Positions 5,313-6,373 of a DNA stretch of 6,373 nt are shown piece by piece. The DNA is from Flavipsychrobacter sp. Lineage in GTDB: Bacteria > Bacteroidota > Bacteroidia > Chitinophagales > Chitinophagaceae. The DNA lies in NCBI GenBank assembly GCA_021156265.1, contig JAJNBR010000182.1, forward strand, positions 1-6,373, given 5' to 3'. Numbering within the stretch: the stretch's first letter is position 1; the number at the start of each line of letters is the position of its first letter. The notes under the pieces are model-generated. The model was not told the origin of the DNA. It was given only the letters and a program-made list of their open reading frames with translations, and made no database searches. The position numbers and the translations under genes are program-made.

Positions 5313-6373
5313 AAGTCGATCTTCATGCTTCCGAATATGCCGAAGTATTTTTGCTTCGGCTCATTGGGCCGTGCTTCAGGTAACACTCTCCAAACGAAAT
5401 CTATGCGGAACACACGCAAGATATTCTCGATGCCTGTACCTACTTCAATGTACGGGCTGTTTTCAAGCGTTTTGAAATCGTAGCCTTTGTTGAGATTGAG
5501 CGCACTGTTTTTATCGCTCAGGCTGCCTATTACACCCTTAGCTGTCCAAAACTGGCGCAGCTTCAGTTTTTTTACCAGCGGTATATACCTGAATACACCT
5601 CCGCCAATAGAATGCTCGATGTTTGCGCCTACAAACTGATCGCTGAGAAACTCATACTTGTTCATCATGTTGAACGCGTACTTATTATAGTAATAGTTCT
5701 CGTTGCCGGGATGATTCTCCAGCAATAGGTAAGGTAGCGTTCCAAAATACTTTCCGCCAAATATGTTGAAATACAATGAGCCAAACGGTGCTATCCTGAC
5801 ATCGTCTGATGCGGTGAAGGTTATCCGCTGGTAATTGTATCCGCCGTTCAATACATCTTTTAGCCCTGTCGCAATGCGCGCCTCTATGATAGGATATTTG
5901 CTACCCAGGCTCACGCGGTAATAGTTGCCTTCCAGGAAACGCTCTTTAAAAGCATAGCGTAAAGACAATTCGACTTCGGTGTTAGAGATAGTATTGGTCC
6001 CTTGCCCGGCAGCATCAGTAAATATGCTCACCGATGGAAGCGGGTCATAAGGATCGTAATCCTTCTTCAGCATCGTCAGCTTATGACTAAAACCGTTATG
6101 ATATGACTTGAACACTTCCAGCCTCGCTTCCTTAGAAAACACGAACTTCAATGGGATACCGCTTTTGCGAACAGCCAGATTGACTATGTTGTCGAAGCTT
6201 ACATCATCGTAATAATTAATGCGCCTGTCTATATCACTTGTGTAAGAAGCAAACACGTACGTTCGCGGCAGGCGTTTGGGGATCCACAACGCGCCGGCAT
6301 TGTACTTGAACTGTTTGTCCTTAGTGCCGTAAGCAATATAGCCGTTCAGGTAAAGATGTTTGGAAAACTTTTT
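5309..6373 (-). CDS. DUF5686 family outer-membrane protein, C-terminal 354 residues (5' end off window)
   Basis: The frame is open to the right edge, so the start lies outside. The visible part begins K-K-F-S-K-H-L-Y-L-N-G-Y-I-A-Y-G-T-K-D; the TTG at 6287-6289 is an internal leucine and not a start. The G-Y-I-A-Y-G-T-K-D ... F-K-Y-N-A-G-A-L and P-R-T-Y-V-F-A-S-Y strings are what I recall from DUF5686 proteins, usually about 800 residues, often with an N-terminal carboxypeptidase-like regulatory domain. The visible half has many short amphipathic strands separated by polar turns, with aromatic-rich ends, as in an outer-membrane beta-barrel. The last residue is Phe (M-K-I-D-F), the usual C-terminal barrel signal for Bam-dependent assembly. 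Its function is not established. The family call is by recalled similarity; barrel topology is inferred. Confidence 0.85.
   Translation of the reverse strand, partial: KKFSKHLYLNGYIAYGTKDKQFKYNAGALWIPKRLPRTYVFASYTSDIDRRINYYDDVSFDNIVNLAVRKSGIPLKFVFSKEARLEVFKSYHNGFSHKLTMLKKDYDPYDPLPSVSIFTDAAGQGTNTISNTEVELSLRYAFKERFLEGNYYRVSLGSKYPIIEARIATGLKDVLNGGYNYQRITFTASDDVRIAPFGSLYFNIFGGKYFGTLPYLLLENHPGNENYYYNKYAFNMMNKYEFLSDQFVGANIEHSIGGGVFRYIPLVKKLKLRQFWTAKGVIGSLSDKNSALNLNKGYDFKTLENSPYIEVGTGIENILRVFRIDFVWRVLPEARPNEPKQKYFGIFGSMKIDF

Noticed and set aside
6287..6289. TTG start codon for the DUF5686 gene
   Set aside because: The frame continues upstream to the window edge with family-like sequence (N-G-Y-I-A-Y-G-T-K-D), so this is an internal leucine.

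Overview
The window looks like an ordinary chromosomal stretch from a member of the Bacteroidota, most likely a Chitinophagia- or Sphingobacteriia-type organism. The evidence is lineage-restricted gene content: a type IX secretion component resembling PorZ, a DUF6787-like small membrane protein, a DUF5686 outer-membrane protein and a large M23 peptidase of the Bacteroidota type. The starts mostly lack Shine-Dalgarno sequences, and one upstream region carries a TAnnTTTG-type -7 element. I see no mobile element, CRISPR array, tRNA or rRNA.

Layout, left to right. Positions 2-1964 (+) hold a porZ-like gene, cut by the left edge and broken near 413-430 by a frame change that also appears to remove part of one propeller blade. 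recO (1968-2702, +) follows after 3 bases. A 93-residue two-helix membrane protein (2705-2986, -) converges on recO with a 2-base gap. A 149-base divergent intergenic region (2987-3135) carries a perfect 7-bp inverted repeat and a consensus-like -7 box for the leftward gene. An exported M23 endopeptidase (3136-4848, +) and a Bcp-type thiol peroxidase (4851-5312, +) form a tight pair. The C-terminal 354 residues of a DUF5686 protein (5309-6373, -) converge on bcp with overlapping stop codons and run off the right edge.

Most of the genes concern the cell envelope: T9SS cargo processing (porZ), peptidoglycan cleavage (M23), an outer-membrane barrel (DUF5686) and a small inner-membrane protein. 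recO and bcp are housekeeping repair and oxidative-defence genes. I found no convincing new multi-gene system. The observation most worth following is the porZ lesion: blade spacing suggests a net loss of roughly 70-110 nt (74 nt is the simplest fit), not a one-base sequencing slip.
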